Positions 1-8,505 of a stretch of DNA of 64,000 nt are shown one piece after another; positions within the stretch are counted from its first letter, which is position 1; every line of letters starts with the position of its first letter. The position numbers were made by a program, and so were the translations under genes. The notes beneath the pieces were generated by a model. The model saw only the letters and a program-made list of their open reading frames with translations. It was not told where the DNA came from and did not search any database. This DNA is from Cohnella herbarum (lineage in GTDB: Bacteria; Bacillota; Bacilli; Paenibacillales; Paenibacillaceae): the NCBI RefSeq assembly GCF_012849095.1, contig NZ_CP051680.1:4304501-4368500 (forward strand), in the 5' to 3' direction.

Positions 1-80
1 GGCAATGACATGCAAAGCAGGAGCAGCGTAAAGAGCGGGATGAGCAGTCGCCCGCGAACTTGCTTGCTTCTATGAAGCAT
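1..80 (-). CDS. 5' end of a secreted or membrane protein (partial)
   Basis: Only the first 26 codons are inside the window; the gene runs off the left edge. It starts with ATG at 80, preceded by an AGGAGG box six bases upstream (83-90 region read on the minus strand), which is a very good ribosome binding site. The translated start is a short basic stretch (HRSKQVRGR) followed by a leucine-rich hydrophobic segment (LLIPLFTLLLLCMSL). That is typical of a signal peptide or a first membrane helix. A Cys within the hydrophobic part is not in an obvious lipobox. Function cannot be told from so little. Confidence 0.6.
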   Translation of the reverse strand, partial: MLHRSKQVRGRLLIPLFTLLLLCMSL

Positions 81-200
81 AACAACCTCCTGAAGATGGT
101 TCGGCTTATCACCAACGCATTTTTTGGATACTGTAAAAATATATCACAACTTTAAGCGCTTGCAGGATTAACATTTTCACACAATTAACGATTCCGACGG

Positions 201-257
201 AAAATAAATAAAGAAAACCGAACAGCTGCCAGGAGATTTCCCTGGTTCTGCTCGGCT
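201..257 (-). terminator. rho-independent terminator after the dehydrogenase gene
   Basis: An imperfect inverted repeat (CCGAACAG..CCAGG / CCTGG..CTGCTCGG, 218-256) is followed on the minus strand by a T-rich run (201-217). It lies about 50 bases after the stop of the dehydrogenase at 305. Confidence 0.7.
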
Positions 258-304
258 ATACACGGGTTTATGCAGCACTCATCCTCGTCAATCCCATATC
301 CCGG

Positions 305-1519
305 TTACTTCACGGATCCGTGAGGATCGATAACGAACTTCTTCGAAGCGCCGCGATCGAACTCGGCATAAGCCGCCGGCGCCTGATCGAGCGAAATCTT
401 AGTGGCGTTCACGGCTTTAGCGATCTGCGCGCGGCCGTTCAGGATGGAAGTCATTAAGTAGCGGTTATACTGCATGACCGGCGTCTGGCCCGTAACGAAC
501 GTGTGCGCCTTAGCCCAACCGAGACCGAGGCGGATCTTGAGCGTACCGATCTTCGCATCCTCGTCCACCGCGCCCGGATCTCCCGTCACGTACAGACCGG
601 GAATGCCGAGACGACCGCCCGCCCTCGTCACTTCCATGATCGAATTCAGCACAGTCGCCGGCGCTTCGCCGTGCGCGTTTCCGTGCCCGTGCGCTTCGAA
701 ACCGACGCAATCGACCGCGCAATCCACTTCGGGCTCGCCGAGAATTTGATCAATCTGTTCCCCGAGATTCGGGTGCTCCCGCAGATTAACCGTCTCGCAG
801 CCGAAGCTGCGCGCTTGGGCGAGACGCTCCGCGTTCAAATCGCCGACGATGACGACGGCCGCTCCGAGCAATTGCGCGGAGTGAGCGGCCGCGAGCCCGA
901 CCGGTCCCGCTCCGGCGACGTATACGGTGGAGCCAGGCTTAACGCCCGCGCTGAACGCGCCGTGGAAACCCGTGGGGAATATATCGGATAGCATCGTCAA
1001 ATCCAGGATTTTCTCCATCGCCTTTTCCTTGTCCGGGAACTTCAGCAATTGGAAATCCGCATAAGGAACCATTACGTATTCGGATTGTCCGCCGACCCAA
1101 CCGCCCATATCGACGTAGCCGTAAGCGGAGCCCGCCCGATCCGGATTGACGTTCTCGCACACATGCGTATTGCGTTCTTTGCAATTTCGGCAACGTCCGC
1201 AAGCGATATTGAACGGCACGGAAACGAGATCGCCTTTCTTAATATACTCGACGTCGCGGCCGACTTCGATGACTTCTCCCGTAATCTCATGTCCGAGCAC
1301 GAGTCCGCTAGGTGCCGTTGTCCGCCCGCGAACCATATGCTGGTCGCTGCCGCAAATGTTCGTCGTGATGACTTTCAGAATGACTCCATGCTCGCACTTG
1401 CGTCCTACGTTTAACGGATTAACGCCCGGTCCGTCCCTCAGAATCAATTCCGGATAAGAAATATCGCTGACTTCTACCTTGCCCGGTTCCACGTACACAA
1501 CAGCGCGATTGCCCGACAT
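305..1519 (-). CDS. zinc-dependent dehydrogenase, glutathione-independent formaldehyde dehydrogenase type
   Basis: Medium-chain zinc alcohol dehydrogenase of 404 aa. Visible hallmarks are the catalytic-zinc segment CGSDQHMVRGR (about residues 57-67), GHEITGEV, the four-cysteine structural-zinc segment ACGRCRNCKERNTHVC (about 106-121) and the NAD-binding glycine motif GAGPVGLAA (about 203-211). The CGSDQHM form, the length near 400 residues and the insertion rich in Gly and His around residue 277 (FEAHGHGNAHG) match glutathione-independent formaldehyde dehydrogenases (FdhA type), which oxidise formaldehyde with NAD. A GGAGTGAGG box precedes ATG 1519. A TATAAT-like -10 sits at 1585-1590 (minus) with no convincing -35. 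It is transcribed alone. Related members act on other aldehydes or alcohols, so the substrate is inferred. Confidence 0.85.
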   Translation of the reverse strand: MSGNRAVVYVEPGKVEVSDISYPELILRDGPGVNPLNVGRKCEHGVILKVITTNICGSDQHMVRGRTTAPSGLVLGHEITGEVIEVGRDVEYIKKGDLVSVPFNIACGRCRNCKERNTHVCENVNPDRAGSAYGYVDMGGWVGGQSEYVMVPYADFQLLKFPDKEKAMEKILDLTMLSDIFPTGFHGAFSAGVKPGSTVYVAGAGPVGLAAAHSAQLLGAAVVIVGDLNAERLAQARSFGCETVNLREHPNLGEQIDQILGEPEVDCAVDCVGFEAHGHGNAHGEAPATVLNSIMEVTRAGGRLGIPGLYVTGDPGAVDEDAKIGTLKIRLGLGWAKAHTFVTGQTPVMQYNRYLMTSILNGRAQIAKAVNATKISLDQAPAAYAEFDRGASKKFVIDPHGSVK

Positions 1520-1629
1520 GTCCTCACTCCTCGAAAAGTAGTAGGATAATTTTTAAGTAAGCGCATACACAGGTGTCGCTTTCTATTATACCGAATGTTT
1601 TCGAATCCCGCGATCGCCTTGCTAATTAA

Positions 1630-3189
1630 TTACTCTCCTTCAAGTAAGTCTTGTAGCGCCAAAGCCCCTTCATGCCCGGGCTCTATCTTCAGAGCTCTAC
1701 GAGTATATGCTAGCGCCTCTACAGCATTTCCTGCTTCATAATGACAAACAGACAAGCGATATACTCCCTCGAAGTTATCCTCGTTATGCCCGTTATTCAT
1801 CAGCGAACGTTCCAAGAACGGCAATGCATCCTCGAATAAGTCCATCTCGTACAGCAGCATGCCGCAATCTAATGCTAAGTCATGCTTCTCCCCCATCGGA
1901 TAATAGGCCTGCCACATCCTATAGATTCCGCTGCGGAGATCTTCCATATCAGCTTCGATACCGGTCGGTAGAAGACTTGAGATCCGCTTGACGCTTTGCA
2001 GAAACCATTCGGAATCGTAACCGCCGAGCCGCCAGAGAGCGAGGATCTGCCGGAGCTCCATCTGCTCCAGCTGTCCGTCGAACCATTGTTTTAAGCTGAA
2101 AAAATCGTCCGGTCCAAAACGCTCGATGCGCCGCCGATAGGCCAAACGGGTCTGGATATAACTCATCGGGTTCTCAAGCATCAGGATGCAGCCTATGTTT
2201 AAGTTGTGATGATGATGCGAGGTAAAGAAACTATGCGCACCCTTTCGTTCGAAATGGGTCTGTATCGCATGATAGTTTGCCGTCAAAGAAAAGCTGCCAT
2301 GAACAATAAGCTTCGGCGGCTCCGCGAACTCCCAGTTCTCTAACCGGTTATCGCCTTTATCCGCCGTAATGAGCACAAAACCTTGGAGGGATAGCCGACC
2401 CAGCCGCTCTAAACAAGCCATTCCTATGGCCGGAAACAGAATATGGGAATCCTCCAGCTTCTCTCTATAGAACGCGATTACATTGCGGTAGGGGTACGTC
2501 GCTCGTTCGAAATCGGTTCCTCGGCGATAATGGTACTCAAGAGTCGCCTTCTCCAGCAATTCGGATGCGCTCAGACCGGCAATCCCGTCCGGAAAATCGA
2601 GCGATACTTTGCAATCGTAGACTTTACCGTCTTCCACATAAATTAGATCTTGAGGAATGCTATCGAAAAAATAGTTGGCAATAACGAGCAACGGTTGCTT
2701 CAAGTCCCCAGGCCGGATCGTGATGCCCGAATGTATCAAGATTAGCTCCGTATCGTTAACGGCATCAAATTTCGCGAAGTCCAATACCCCCCGCTCCACG
2801 AACGGAAGCAAGCTCGGATGCTGTTTCCAGTATGTCATATTGGAGACGGCCAGATCGCTCATGACATAACGGAAAGGCGGGACCGCAATGCCTGCGAATT
2901 CGATTAAGTCGCATAGTTCCTTAAGCACAAGATAAGCGAATTGGCCCGATCCCGCTCCGAGTTCAACGATCGTGACCGGCTCGGTATCGTTTCCTAATGT
3001 CGCTCTATCTTGAAGAAACCCGAAAATCATCTCCGCGTAGGCTTCGGCCATGACCGGATTACTCGTGATATACTGCGGAACTTCGTCCCTTTGCCACGCT
3101 TTAATTCCTTGCTCTTCATAATAAGACCGCTGCCACTCCCAGATGGGCGCTTCGCTGAAACGGTACAACTGTTGATCGGTTTGCGTCAT
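1630..3189 (-). CDS. SAM-dependent methyltransferase (MidA-like) with C-terminal TPR segment
   Basis: 519 aa. Near residues 73-80 lies the glycine motif VELGAGSGQFAY, the S-adenosylmethionine-binding motif I of Rossmann methyltransferases. The following text (RYVMSDLAVSN, then LLVIANYFFDSIPQDL) resembles the MidA family of putative protein arginine methyltransferases, where an NE/NY-F-D segment follows the fold. The last 100 residues (YRLSVCHYEAGNAVEALAYT, then RALKIEPGHEGAL) read as one or two tetratricopeptide repeats, suggesting a protein partner. No signal peptide, so cytoplasmic. The Shine-Dalgarno is weak (GAGAGCGG before ATG 3189). It stands alone between the dehydrogenase and the serine hydrolase; the target is unknown. 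Confidence 0.7.
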   Translation of the reverse strand: MTQTDQQLYRFSEAPIWEWQRSYYEEQGIKAWQRDEVPQYITSNPVMAEAYAEMIFGFLQDRATLGNDTEPVTIVELGAGSGQFAYLVLKELCDLIEFAGIAVPPFRYVMSDLAVSNMTYWKQHPSLLPFVERGVLDFAKFDAVNDTELILIHSGITIRPGDLKQPLLVIANYFFDSIPQDLIYVEDGKVYDCKVSLDFPDGIAGLSASELLEKATLEYHYRRGTDFERATYPYRNVIAFYREKLEDSHILFPAIGMACLERLGRLSLQGFVLITADKGDNRLENWEFAEPPKLIVHGSFSLTANYHAIQTHFERKGAHSFFTSHHHHNLNIGCILMLENPMSYIQTRLAYRRRIERFGPDDFFSLKQWFDGQLEQMELRQILALWRLGGYDSEWFLQSVKRISSLLPTGIEADMEDLRSGIYRMWQAYYPMGEKHDLALDCGMLLYEMDLFEDALPFLERSLMNNGHNEDNFEGVYRLSVCHYEAGNAVEALAYTRRALKIEPGHEGALALQDLLEGE

Positions 3190-3372
3190 TTCACATATCC
3201 GCTCTCTTTCGGTATCGATAACACGATGATAGCACAGATCTCCTCCCTCCTGATAATGGGCTGACTACCGGCGTACCGGAACCCAGTTCCTCTATCGCGC
3301 CCGTCAGTCTTTATCTATATTTGCGACAACGGGCGAGGGGCAATCGAATTCAGTTACTATCTTCTCTAACAC

Positions 3373-3402
3373 AAAAAAAGAACCGCCAAGATACGCGGTT
3401 CC
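3373..3402 (-). terminator. rho-independent terminator after the serine hydrolase gene
   Basis: Seven-bp stem GAACCGC / GCGGTTC (3380-3386 and 3395-3401) with a run of seven T on the minus strand (3373-3379), just past the stop at 3420. Confidence 0.85.
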
Positions 3403-3419
3403 TTGCATTACCCTGCATT

Positions 3420-4871
3420 CTACTGAGTCACTCGAGCGCCTTTAATCTCTATCGGGTCATTCGAACCGAAGTTGACGTTCGGTTTACTTTCGAGAGCGAT
3501 TTGTTCCTCTTCCACCCGGCAAACCACCGTAAAGCAGAACGGCGTCTCCAAGTATCGTACGGTTAGCTCCAGCGTATCCGGATCTCTCCAAGAGAAGCTG
3601 GCCGCTATTTGCTGTTCTTTACCGTCATTAAGACGCGACAATTGTTCTATCCACGCGCTCCGGCCGGATCGGAATGGATGCTCTCCATTGTGATCTTTAA
3701 TCTTGAAGGTGGCTTCGTTATCGTCAAAGCCAATACTAAACGTCTCCAAACGAAGACTATTTTCCTCCAGTTGGTATTGCCCGTTAAACTCGTTTTCTCT
3801 TGGAGACGAGACAGCAAGTTGCGGCGCCGGAAGGCTCAACTGCCCTAACCTCTCGGCTAATGCGGCGGCGGACTCCGCGTTAGCAGGCAGAGGAGCCGGT
3901 CCCATGCCCGGAAGTAGGTGCGTCCATACTTCGTTCAGTACCGCCTGCATGTCATTCAATCCGGACGTGATCGCAATAACGGCGTTATGCTCCGGCATAA
4001 CGATGCAATATTGTCCGAACGCCCCGTCCCCCCTGTAAGCCTCGTGCCGGCAGCGCCAGAATTGATAACCGTATCCCTGGTTCCAGTCGCTCTCCGCGTT
4101 GTCTCCGTTCGAAATTTGCTTCGACGTCGCTTCCGCCACCCATTCCTCGGTGAGGATGCGAGTCCCGTTCCACATCCCCTTTTGCAAATATAGCTGGCCG
4201 AATTTGGCGATGCTTTCCGTAGTGACGCTCAGTCCCCAGCCGCCTACGGATATGCCGCGCGGGCATGTTTCCCAAGTTGCGCCCGATATTCCGAGCGGGG
4301 TCAATAGTCGCGGCTGCAAGTAGTCCAGCAACGATTGTCCGGTGACCTTATGTAAAATGGCGGAAAGCATGTAAGTCGCTCCGCTGTTATAGATGAAATG
4401 AGTTCCCGGCGCGTATTCGACCGGCTGCTGCAGAAATCCCTCCGCCCAGTTGCCGTTTGCGCTCTTCCCCAGCGATTCCATCGTATCTTGCGCGTGTCCC
4501 GTGCCCATCATCAACAAATGACGAATTTGCATGGCGAGCAGATTCGGCGATCCTTCGCTCGGCGTTTCGTCCGGAAAGAACGATACGACTTGATCGTCCA
4601 ACGACAAGATCCCTTCGGATACGGCAAGACCTATAGCGGTAGATGTAAAGCTTTTGCTAAGCGAGAACAGGAGATGCGGCAGATCCGCGGTATAAGGCTT
4701 CCACCATCCTTCGGCAATGACGGAACCCTCTTTAAGCAACATGAAGCTATGAAGCTCCAACTCTTGCGCTCGTACCGCATCCAGAAATTCCACAATGGCC
4801 GATGAGGACATCCCTTGAGCTTCCGGATGACTTCTGGGCAATGCCAGCTCGCTTTTCACGTTCAAACTCAT
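3420..4871 (-). CDS. serine hydrolase, class C beta-lactamase / D-alanyl-D-alanine peptidase-like
   Basis: About 483 aa. The SxxK nucleophile motif is visible as SLSK in LLFSLSKSFTS (about residue 72) and the YxN tyrosine motif as YNS in FIYNSGATYML (about residue 160). Together these define the serine beta-lactamase-like family, which also includes esterases and peptidases. The C-terminal 170 residues form a beta-rich accessory domain, as in many Bacillales homologues. No signal peptide is seen, so it is probably cytoplasmic. ATG 4871 has AAGGAG nine bases upstream; a TTG three bases earlier (4874) is equally in frame. An extended -10 (TGGTATAAT, minus, 4926-4934) lies upstream. True substrate unknown; antibiotic hydrolysis should not be assumed. 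Confidence 0.85.
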   Translation of the reverse strand: MSLNVKSELALPRSHPEAQGMSSSAIVEFLDAVRAQELELHSFMLLKEGSVIAEGWWKPYTADLPHLLFSLSKSFTSTAIGLAVSEGILSLDDQVVSFFPDETPSEGSPNLLAMQIRHLLMMGTGHAQDTMESLGKSANGNWAEGFLQQPVEYAPGTHFIYNSGATYMLSAILHKVTGQSLLDYLQPRLLTPLGISGATWETCPRGISVGGWGLSVTTESIAKFGQLYLQKGMWNGTRILTEEWVAEATSKQISNGDNAESDWNQGYGYQFWRCRHEAYRGDGAFGQYCIVMPEHNAVIAITSGLNDMQAVLNEVWTHLLPGMGPAPLPANAESAAALAERLGQLSLPAPQLAVSSPRENEFNGQYQLEENSLRLETFSIGFDDNEATFKIKDHNGEHPFRSGRSAWIEQLSRLNDGKEQQIAASFSWRDPDTLELTVRYLETPFCFTVVCRVEEEQIALESKPNVNFGSNDPIEIKGARVTQ

Positions 4872-5046
4872 CAAATTCCACTCCTTCTCCCTATTGTCCT
4901 CAGTTTGATTTCAAACGCCTTCCTAATTATACCACTCCAAAAAGGGAACCTCTGCGGTTTTATGTAATACTGCGCTATTTCTTAATTGGTATATTGAGAT
5001 TAATAAGAAGATAACAAAAGAAATATTTGAAAGGGGAAATTACAAA

Positions 5047-5616
5047 ATGGAAACAGCTGCACAATCGGAATTTATCGATTTTATCGCGCCTGAGGAGTGG
5101 GAATCATGGTTGGCGAAACATTACGATCGACAAGAGGGAGCGTGGCTTAGAATCGCCAAAAAGGGATCCGGCGCAACGTCGATCACCATTCCGGAAGCGC
5201 TCGATGTCGCCTTGTGTTATGGCTGGATCGATAGTCACCGGAAGTCCTACGACCAGATGTATTACTTGCAGCGGTATTCGCCGAGGCGGCCGAAGAGCCC
5301 TTGGTCCATGGTTAACGTGAAAAAAGCGGAGGAACTCATGGCAACCGGACGGATGAAAGCTCCAGGATATGCCGGAATACGCTTAGCGCGAGAGGATGGA
5401 AGATGGGACGCAGCTTATGAACCGCAAACGAGCGCAACGATTCCGCAAGATCTCGCTGCAGCTCTTGAGCAGAATGAACAAGCTAAACAAGCCTTCAACC
5501 AACTCGACAAAAGCGGTCAATATGCAGCCTTTCTGCCGCTGTTGAAGGCAACAACCGCGAAGAGTCGAGCTACCCAACTACAGAAAGCGATCGCTAAACT
5601 GGAAACGGTTAGATAA
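5047..5616 (+). CDS. YdeI/OmdA-family protein
   Basis: 189 aa. The N-terminal half carries the signature of the YdeI (bacteriocin-protection / OmpD-associated) family: W-L-A-K-H-Y near residue 20, LCYGWIDSHRKS near 57-68 and RYSPRRPKSPWS near 76-87. The C-terminal helical part (about 140-189) ends with a lysine-rich repeat-like KATTAKSRATQLQKAIAKLE. Family members are small cytoplasmic proteins, some linked to peptide-antibiotic tolerance; the biochemical role is poorly defined. A GAAAGGGG box lies upstream of ATG 5047. It is divergent from the serine hydrolase and convergent with the AraC gene, whose stop is only 10 bp away. Confidence 0.75.
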   Translation: METAAQSEFIDFIAPEEWESWLAKHYDRQEGAWLRIAKKGSGATSITIPEALDVALCYGWIDSHRKSYDQMYYLQRYSPRRPKSPWSMVNVKKAEELMATGRMKAPGYAGIRLAREDGRWDAAYEPQTSATIPQDLAAALEQNEQAKQAFNQLDKSGQYAAFLPLLKATTAKSRATQLQKAIAKLETVR

Positions 5617-5626
5617 CTTTGCGTTT

Positions 5627-6454
5627 TTATTCTTGAGCTTGAAATCCCAGTTCTTTCTTGTATTGCAACGGAGTTTTGCCAAGCACGCGTTTGAAGTCCG
5701 TAATGAAGTGCTGTTGACTGCTATACCCAAAATCATAGGCCATATCCGCCCAATTGGGTTTGTCGCATTCGCGAATGGACTTCGCCGCCTCCAGCAGCTT
5801 ATTCCTCTGAAGCTGCCACTTGATTCCGATTCCGACATAATCCTGAAAAAGCTGCTGAAGCCACCGTTCGCTCTTGCCTAACCACTCCGCAACGGCGCTG
5901 ACGGTCTGTAAACCATCGGTTTCAATCGCGGCAATGATTTTATTTATAATCTCTATGTTAGGGTCGACTTGCGGGTTTCGGGCATGAATAAGATCGGCAA
6001 GAACGCCGACTGCAGCATCGTCGTCTAATGATAGCGTATGTTCAATGAATGGCTGATCCGCCTCGAAGAACACTTGCTGCAAAGCGATCGTTTCATTGTG
6101 CAACCCTGCCAACGACCCGCTCCAGAAAGCGCGGAACGCGCCCGGTAAGAGTCGAGCTCCGATAATTCTGCCGTTGTCTCTCGCCTGGTAGTCCCTTTTA
6201 TCCCGGTAGGTGCATTGGATACCCGACTCCTGTACGGAAATGTACACGTCGACATAGGGGCGATGCATGACCTGCTCGGAAGTATAGGGTTGAGTCATTC
6301 CATTCCAGCTTACGATCCAGAAGTGATCAATGAAAGGTTCCAAACCGACAGGAGGCCGATAGGTTTGGAAGTTGATATGGCGCTCGTAACCGGCAGGATC
6401 CAAGTGCCCGATAGGTTTATATATGGCTGCGGATTTTTGTAATACGGTTTTCAC
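5627..6454 (-). CDS. AraC-family transcription regulator
   Basis: About 275 aa from a GTG start at 6454, chosen because AGGTGAT lies just upstream (6456-6464) and because a longer frame would overlap the divergent VOC gene. The N-terminal 150 residues are a DUF6597-type sensor domain (RPPVGLEPFIDHFWIV). The C-terminal part is a two-helix-turn-helix AraC domain: AVAEWLGKSERWLQQLFQ (first HTH) and ADMAYDFGYSSQQHFITDF (second), the usual ending. It is divergent from the VOC protein gene with about 55 bp between starts, so it is likely to control that gene and itself. The ligand is unknown. Confidence 0.8.
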   Translation of the reverse strand: MKTVLQKSAAIYKPIGHLDPAGYERHINFQTYRPPVGLEPFIDHFWIVSWNGMTQPYTSEQVMHRPYVDVYISVQESGIQCTYRDKRDYQARDNGRIIGARLLPGAFRAFWSGSLAGLHNETIALQQVFFEADQPFIEHTLSLDDDAAVGVLADLIHARNPQVDPNIEIINKIIAAIETDGLQTVSAVAEWLGKSERWLQQLFQDYVGIGIKWQLQRNKLLEAAKSIRECDKPNWADMAYDFGYSSQQHFITDFKRVLGKTPLQYKKELGFQAQE

Positions 6455-6509
6455 AACATCACCTACAATAGAGAAATAACATCCCAACAAAAAAAGGAGC
6501 TTGTTAATA

Positions 6510-6947
6510 ATGACAAACACACCAAAATTACGCGGTATGGCTAATGTTAGTTTCTGGGCAGAGGATCTCAAGGCTGCAAGAGAATGGTATACGAAGCTCT
6601 TGGGCGTGGAGCCTTACTTCCAACGTCCTGATCCCGAGAACCTTGCTTACCTCGAATATCGGATCGGCGATTCCCAAGACGAGCTAGGCATCATCGATAA
6701 GAAATACGCGCCCCAAGCAGCTAGCTTATCAGGACCCGGAGGAGCCATCCTGTACTGGCATGTAGACGATGTACCCGGTATGCTGGAAAAGCTGATCGAA
6801 TTGGGGGCCTCGGAATATGACCCCCTTACCGAGCGCGGGGTTGACTGGCTTACCGCTTCGGTAGTGGATCCTTTTGGAAACATTATCGGCTTGATCCACA
6901 GCCCGCATTATAAAGAAATTTGGAATTCAATAAATCAACCCCAATAA
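6510..6947 (+). CDS. VOC (glyoxalase/bleomycin-resistance fold) protein
   Basis: 145 aa, one vicinal-oxygen-chelate module: beta-alpha-beta-beta-beta N-half (ANVSFWAEDLKAAREWYTKL), then AILYWHVDDVPGMLEKLIEL and the closing VVDPFGNIIGLIHSPHY with the typical D-P-x-G-N turn and E/H-type metal position. Start ATG 6510 has AAGGAG ten bases upstream; an in-frame TTG at 6501 would be too close to that box. It is controlled most likely by the divergent AraC gene. VOC proteins include lyases, dioxygenases and drug-binding proteins; sequence alone does not pick one. Confidence 0.75.
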   Translation: MTNTPKLRGMANVSFWAEDLKAAREWYTKLLGVEPYFQRPDPENLAYLEYRIGDSQDELGIIDKKYAPQAASLSGPGGAILYWHVDDVPGMLEKLIELGASEYDPLTERGVDWLTASVVDPFGNIIGLIHSPHYKEIWNSINQPQ

Positions 6948-6964
6948 TACAGACAGTAAAATCC

Positions 6965-7001
6965 CTAAGCTGGCATCGGTACTCAAGCGATGTCAGCTTA
7001 G
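6965..7001. terminator. bidirectional terminator between VOC and kinase genes
   Basis: Fourteen-bp near-perfect inverted repeat (CTAAGCTGGCATCG / CGATGTCAGCTTAG, one G-U pair) between convergent genes. It overlaps the stop codon of the minus-strand kinase gene. T content on both flanks is modest. Confidence 0.6.
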
Positions 7002-7834
7002 GCTTTGTGTAGCCTATGCCGAATCATAGCGGTAAGCTTGGTTATTTGTTCATCTAATAAGGCCCCGGACGCGATAGAACGCGCCGCTGCCGGAACGTAC
7101 CATAACCTTATCTCTTCCTCCGTTACTCCGGACAGCCTGCAATATTCATCAATGAAGACGTTATAAGCCGTTTGACGCCAAGTTTGAAAGAACTCATCGA
7201 CGGCGGCGGGAGTTTCCGGCGGCAAGACGGCATATTCGAGCATGACGCACACTTCCGCAACATCCGCTGCCGGGTTGCCAAGCGCGGCATGCATCCAATC
7301 GATCATAATCGGATTGCCGTCTCTCAGGATCAGATTACCCGGATTCGTGTCCCCATGACAAAGCTGTCGTTTAGCCGGTAACAGATCAATGTAGGTATGG
7401 ATCGCGGAAATTTCATCATTAGTAAACATGGCAGGATGACCGATTATCGCTATTAAATTTTCTTTTTGATCGGTTACGATATCGGAGACGGTTGCCTTAT
7501 GTATATCGTTCAGCACTCTCGCGAATATCCGCAATTCACTGTCCGCTTCATAGAAATCAATCTCTTGGAACGTATACAATCCTTGGAAAAACCGATTAAT
7601 AATCGTTTCTCCGACTACTTTTTCGAAAACGATACCCGGGCGTCCCTCCCAAATCACTTGTTCGAATGGTCGAGCGACTTGCAAGCCGGTTTTCCATGCC
7701 GCGAAACTATTCCGAAATTCAAGCTGAACGGCTTCGGAAGGCGTGTTCGCATGAAACAGCTTAACAACCTTGTCGTCGCCTCCCCATTCATACACTTCGC
7801 AGCTTGAGCCCGTTCCTACGCGAATTCCAAGCAT
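6998..7834 (-). CDS. aminoglycoside-phosphotransferase (APH) fold kinase
   Basis: 278 aa. The catalytic loop is seen as LCHGDTNPGNLIL (about residues 158-170, H-G-D-x-x-P-x-N) and the metal-binding aspartate as IMIDWMHAALGNP. These are the Brenner motifs of the APH/choline-kinase family. The N-lobe begins with a short glycine-containing strand (GTGSSCEVYEW) and a lysine in DKVVKLFH. Such proteins phosphorylate small alcohols, sugars or drugs; the substrate here is unknown and resistance is not implied. A TATAAT box (minus) is at 7873-7878. The stop codon lies within the downstream terminator hairpin. Confidence 0.8.
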   Translation of the reverse strand: MLGIRVGTGSSCEVYEWGGDDKVVKLFHANTPSEAVQLEFRNSFAAWKTGLQVARPFEQVIWEGRPGIVFEKVVGETIINRFFQGLYTFQEIDFYEADSELRIFARVLNDIHKATVSDIVTDQKENLIAIIGHPAMFTNDEISAIHTYIDLLPAKRQLCHGDTNPGNLILRDGNPIMIDWMHAALGNPAADVAEVCVMLEYAVLPPETPAAVDEFFQTWRQTAYNVFIDEYCRLSGVTEEEIRLWYVPAAARSIASGALLDEQITKLTAMIRHRLHKA

Positions 7835-8063
7835 CGCTGGATTCCCCTTCGATTCAAGTCCTATCGGCTACTATTATACTGTTATTTATTCCCATTGAAC
7901 ACATTCGTCTTTTAGCATCGTGACAATATTAAAACTTCCATAAATTACATTTAGTAGTATAATAGGAAGCAGAAGGGCTTACGCACACCCCGTAGAACGC
8001 TGGCCAGCATTCAACTTCTAGAAACTCCTTCTACCATTTCCCCAATCGAAAGGATGGATATTA

Positions 8064-8435
8064 GTGAAAACGAAGAAGTTAACGGTTCTCATGCTGTCTG
8101 TCATTATGCTCTTTATGTTCTCTACCGCCGCAAGCGCTGACCCCACCCCTCTTTCATCTACAGATACCATTACGGGACAAGGCACTTTGCGGATTAACGG
8201 AACTGCATATTTTAGCGGTTCCCCAGCCCCAGGAGTCATCTTTGCAGATGTATACCGCATAGTTAACGGTACGGAACAACTGGTAGAGAGTAGTCGTTCG
8301 AATATTTTCAGCAATCCGACTACCGTAAGTTTCACTATTAATTTCAATACGGTATTTACGCAAGGCACGTACAAAATCAGATACTCTTACGGCGGTTCAC
8401 TGGATTACCTAAGCACCTACCCTCAATTCATATAA
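8064..8435 (+). CDS. small secreted protein, beta-rich, function unknown
   Basis: 123 aa starting at GTG 8064 with AAAGGATGG upstream. The first 25 residues are a signal peptide: basic KTKK, hydrophobic VLMLSVIMLFMFS, then an ASA-D cleavage-type site. The mature 98 residues are rich in Thr, Ser, Tyr and Phe (YRIVNGTEQLVESS, VSFTINFNTVFTQGTYKIRY), suggesting a single beta-sandwich. A TATAAT at 7958-7963 with a weak TTCCAT about 16 bases before it may be its promoter. The stop is followed by a strong terminator. I do not recognise the family. Confidence 0.7.
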   Translation: MKTKKLTVLMLSVIMLFMFSTAASADPTPLSSTDTITGQGTLRINGTAYFSGSPAPGVIFADVYRIVNGTEQLVESSRSNIFSNPTTVSFTINFNTVFTQGTYKIRYSYGGSLDYLSTYPQFI

Positions 8436-8450
8436 TACCAAGCCATAAAG

Positions 8451-8486
8451 AAAAACCGTCAGGGGCATTCCCTTGACGGTTTTTCT
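8451..8486. terminator. bidirectional terminator between convergent genes
   Basis: Perfect stem AAAAACCGTCA / TGACGGTTTTT with an inner GGG/CCC pair and a four-base loop. It serves the plus-strand secreted protein and the minus-strand gene ending at 8506. Confidence 0.9.
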
Positions 8487-8505
8487 AGGCAAGCCAACGC
8501 TATCT

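Noticed and set aside
5627..6571. Longer version of the AraC gene starting at 6571
   Set aside because: It would overlap the VOC gene start by about 60 bases. A GTG at 6454 with AGGTGAT upstream gives a normal N-terminus.
6998..7834. Call as an aminoglycoside resistance gene
   Set aside because: Only the shared kinase fold is visible. Many family members act on housekeeping metabolites, so resistance cannot be claimed.
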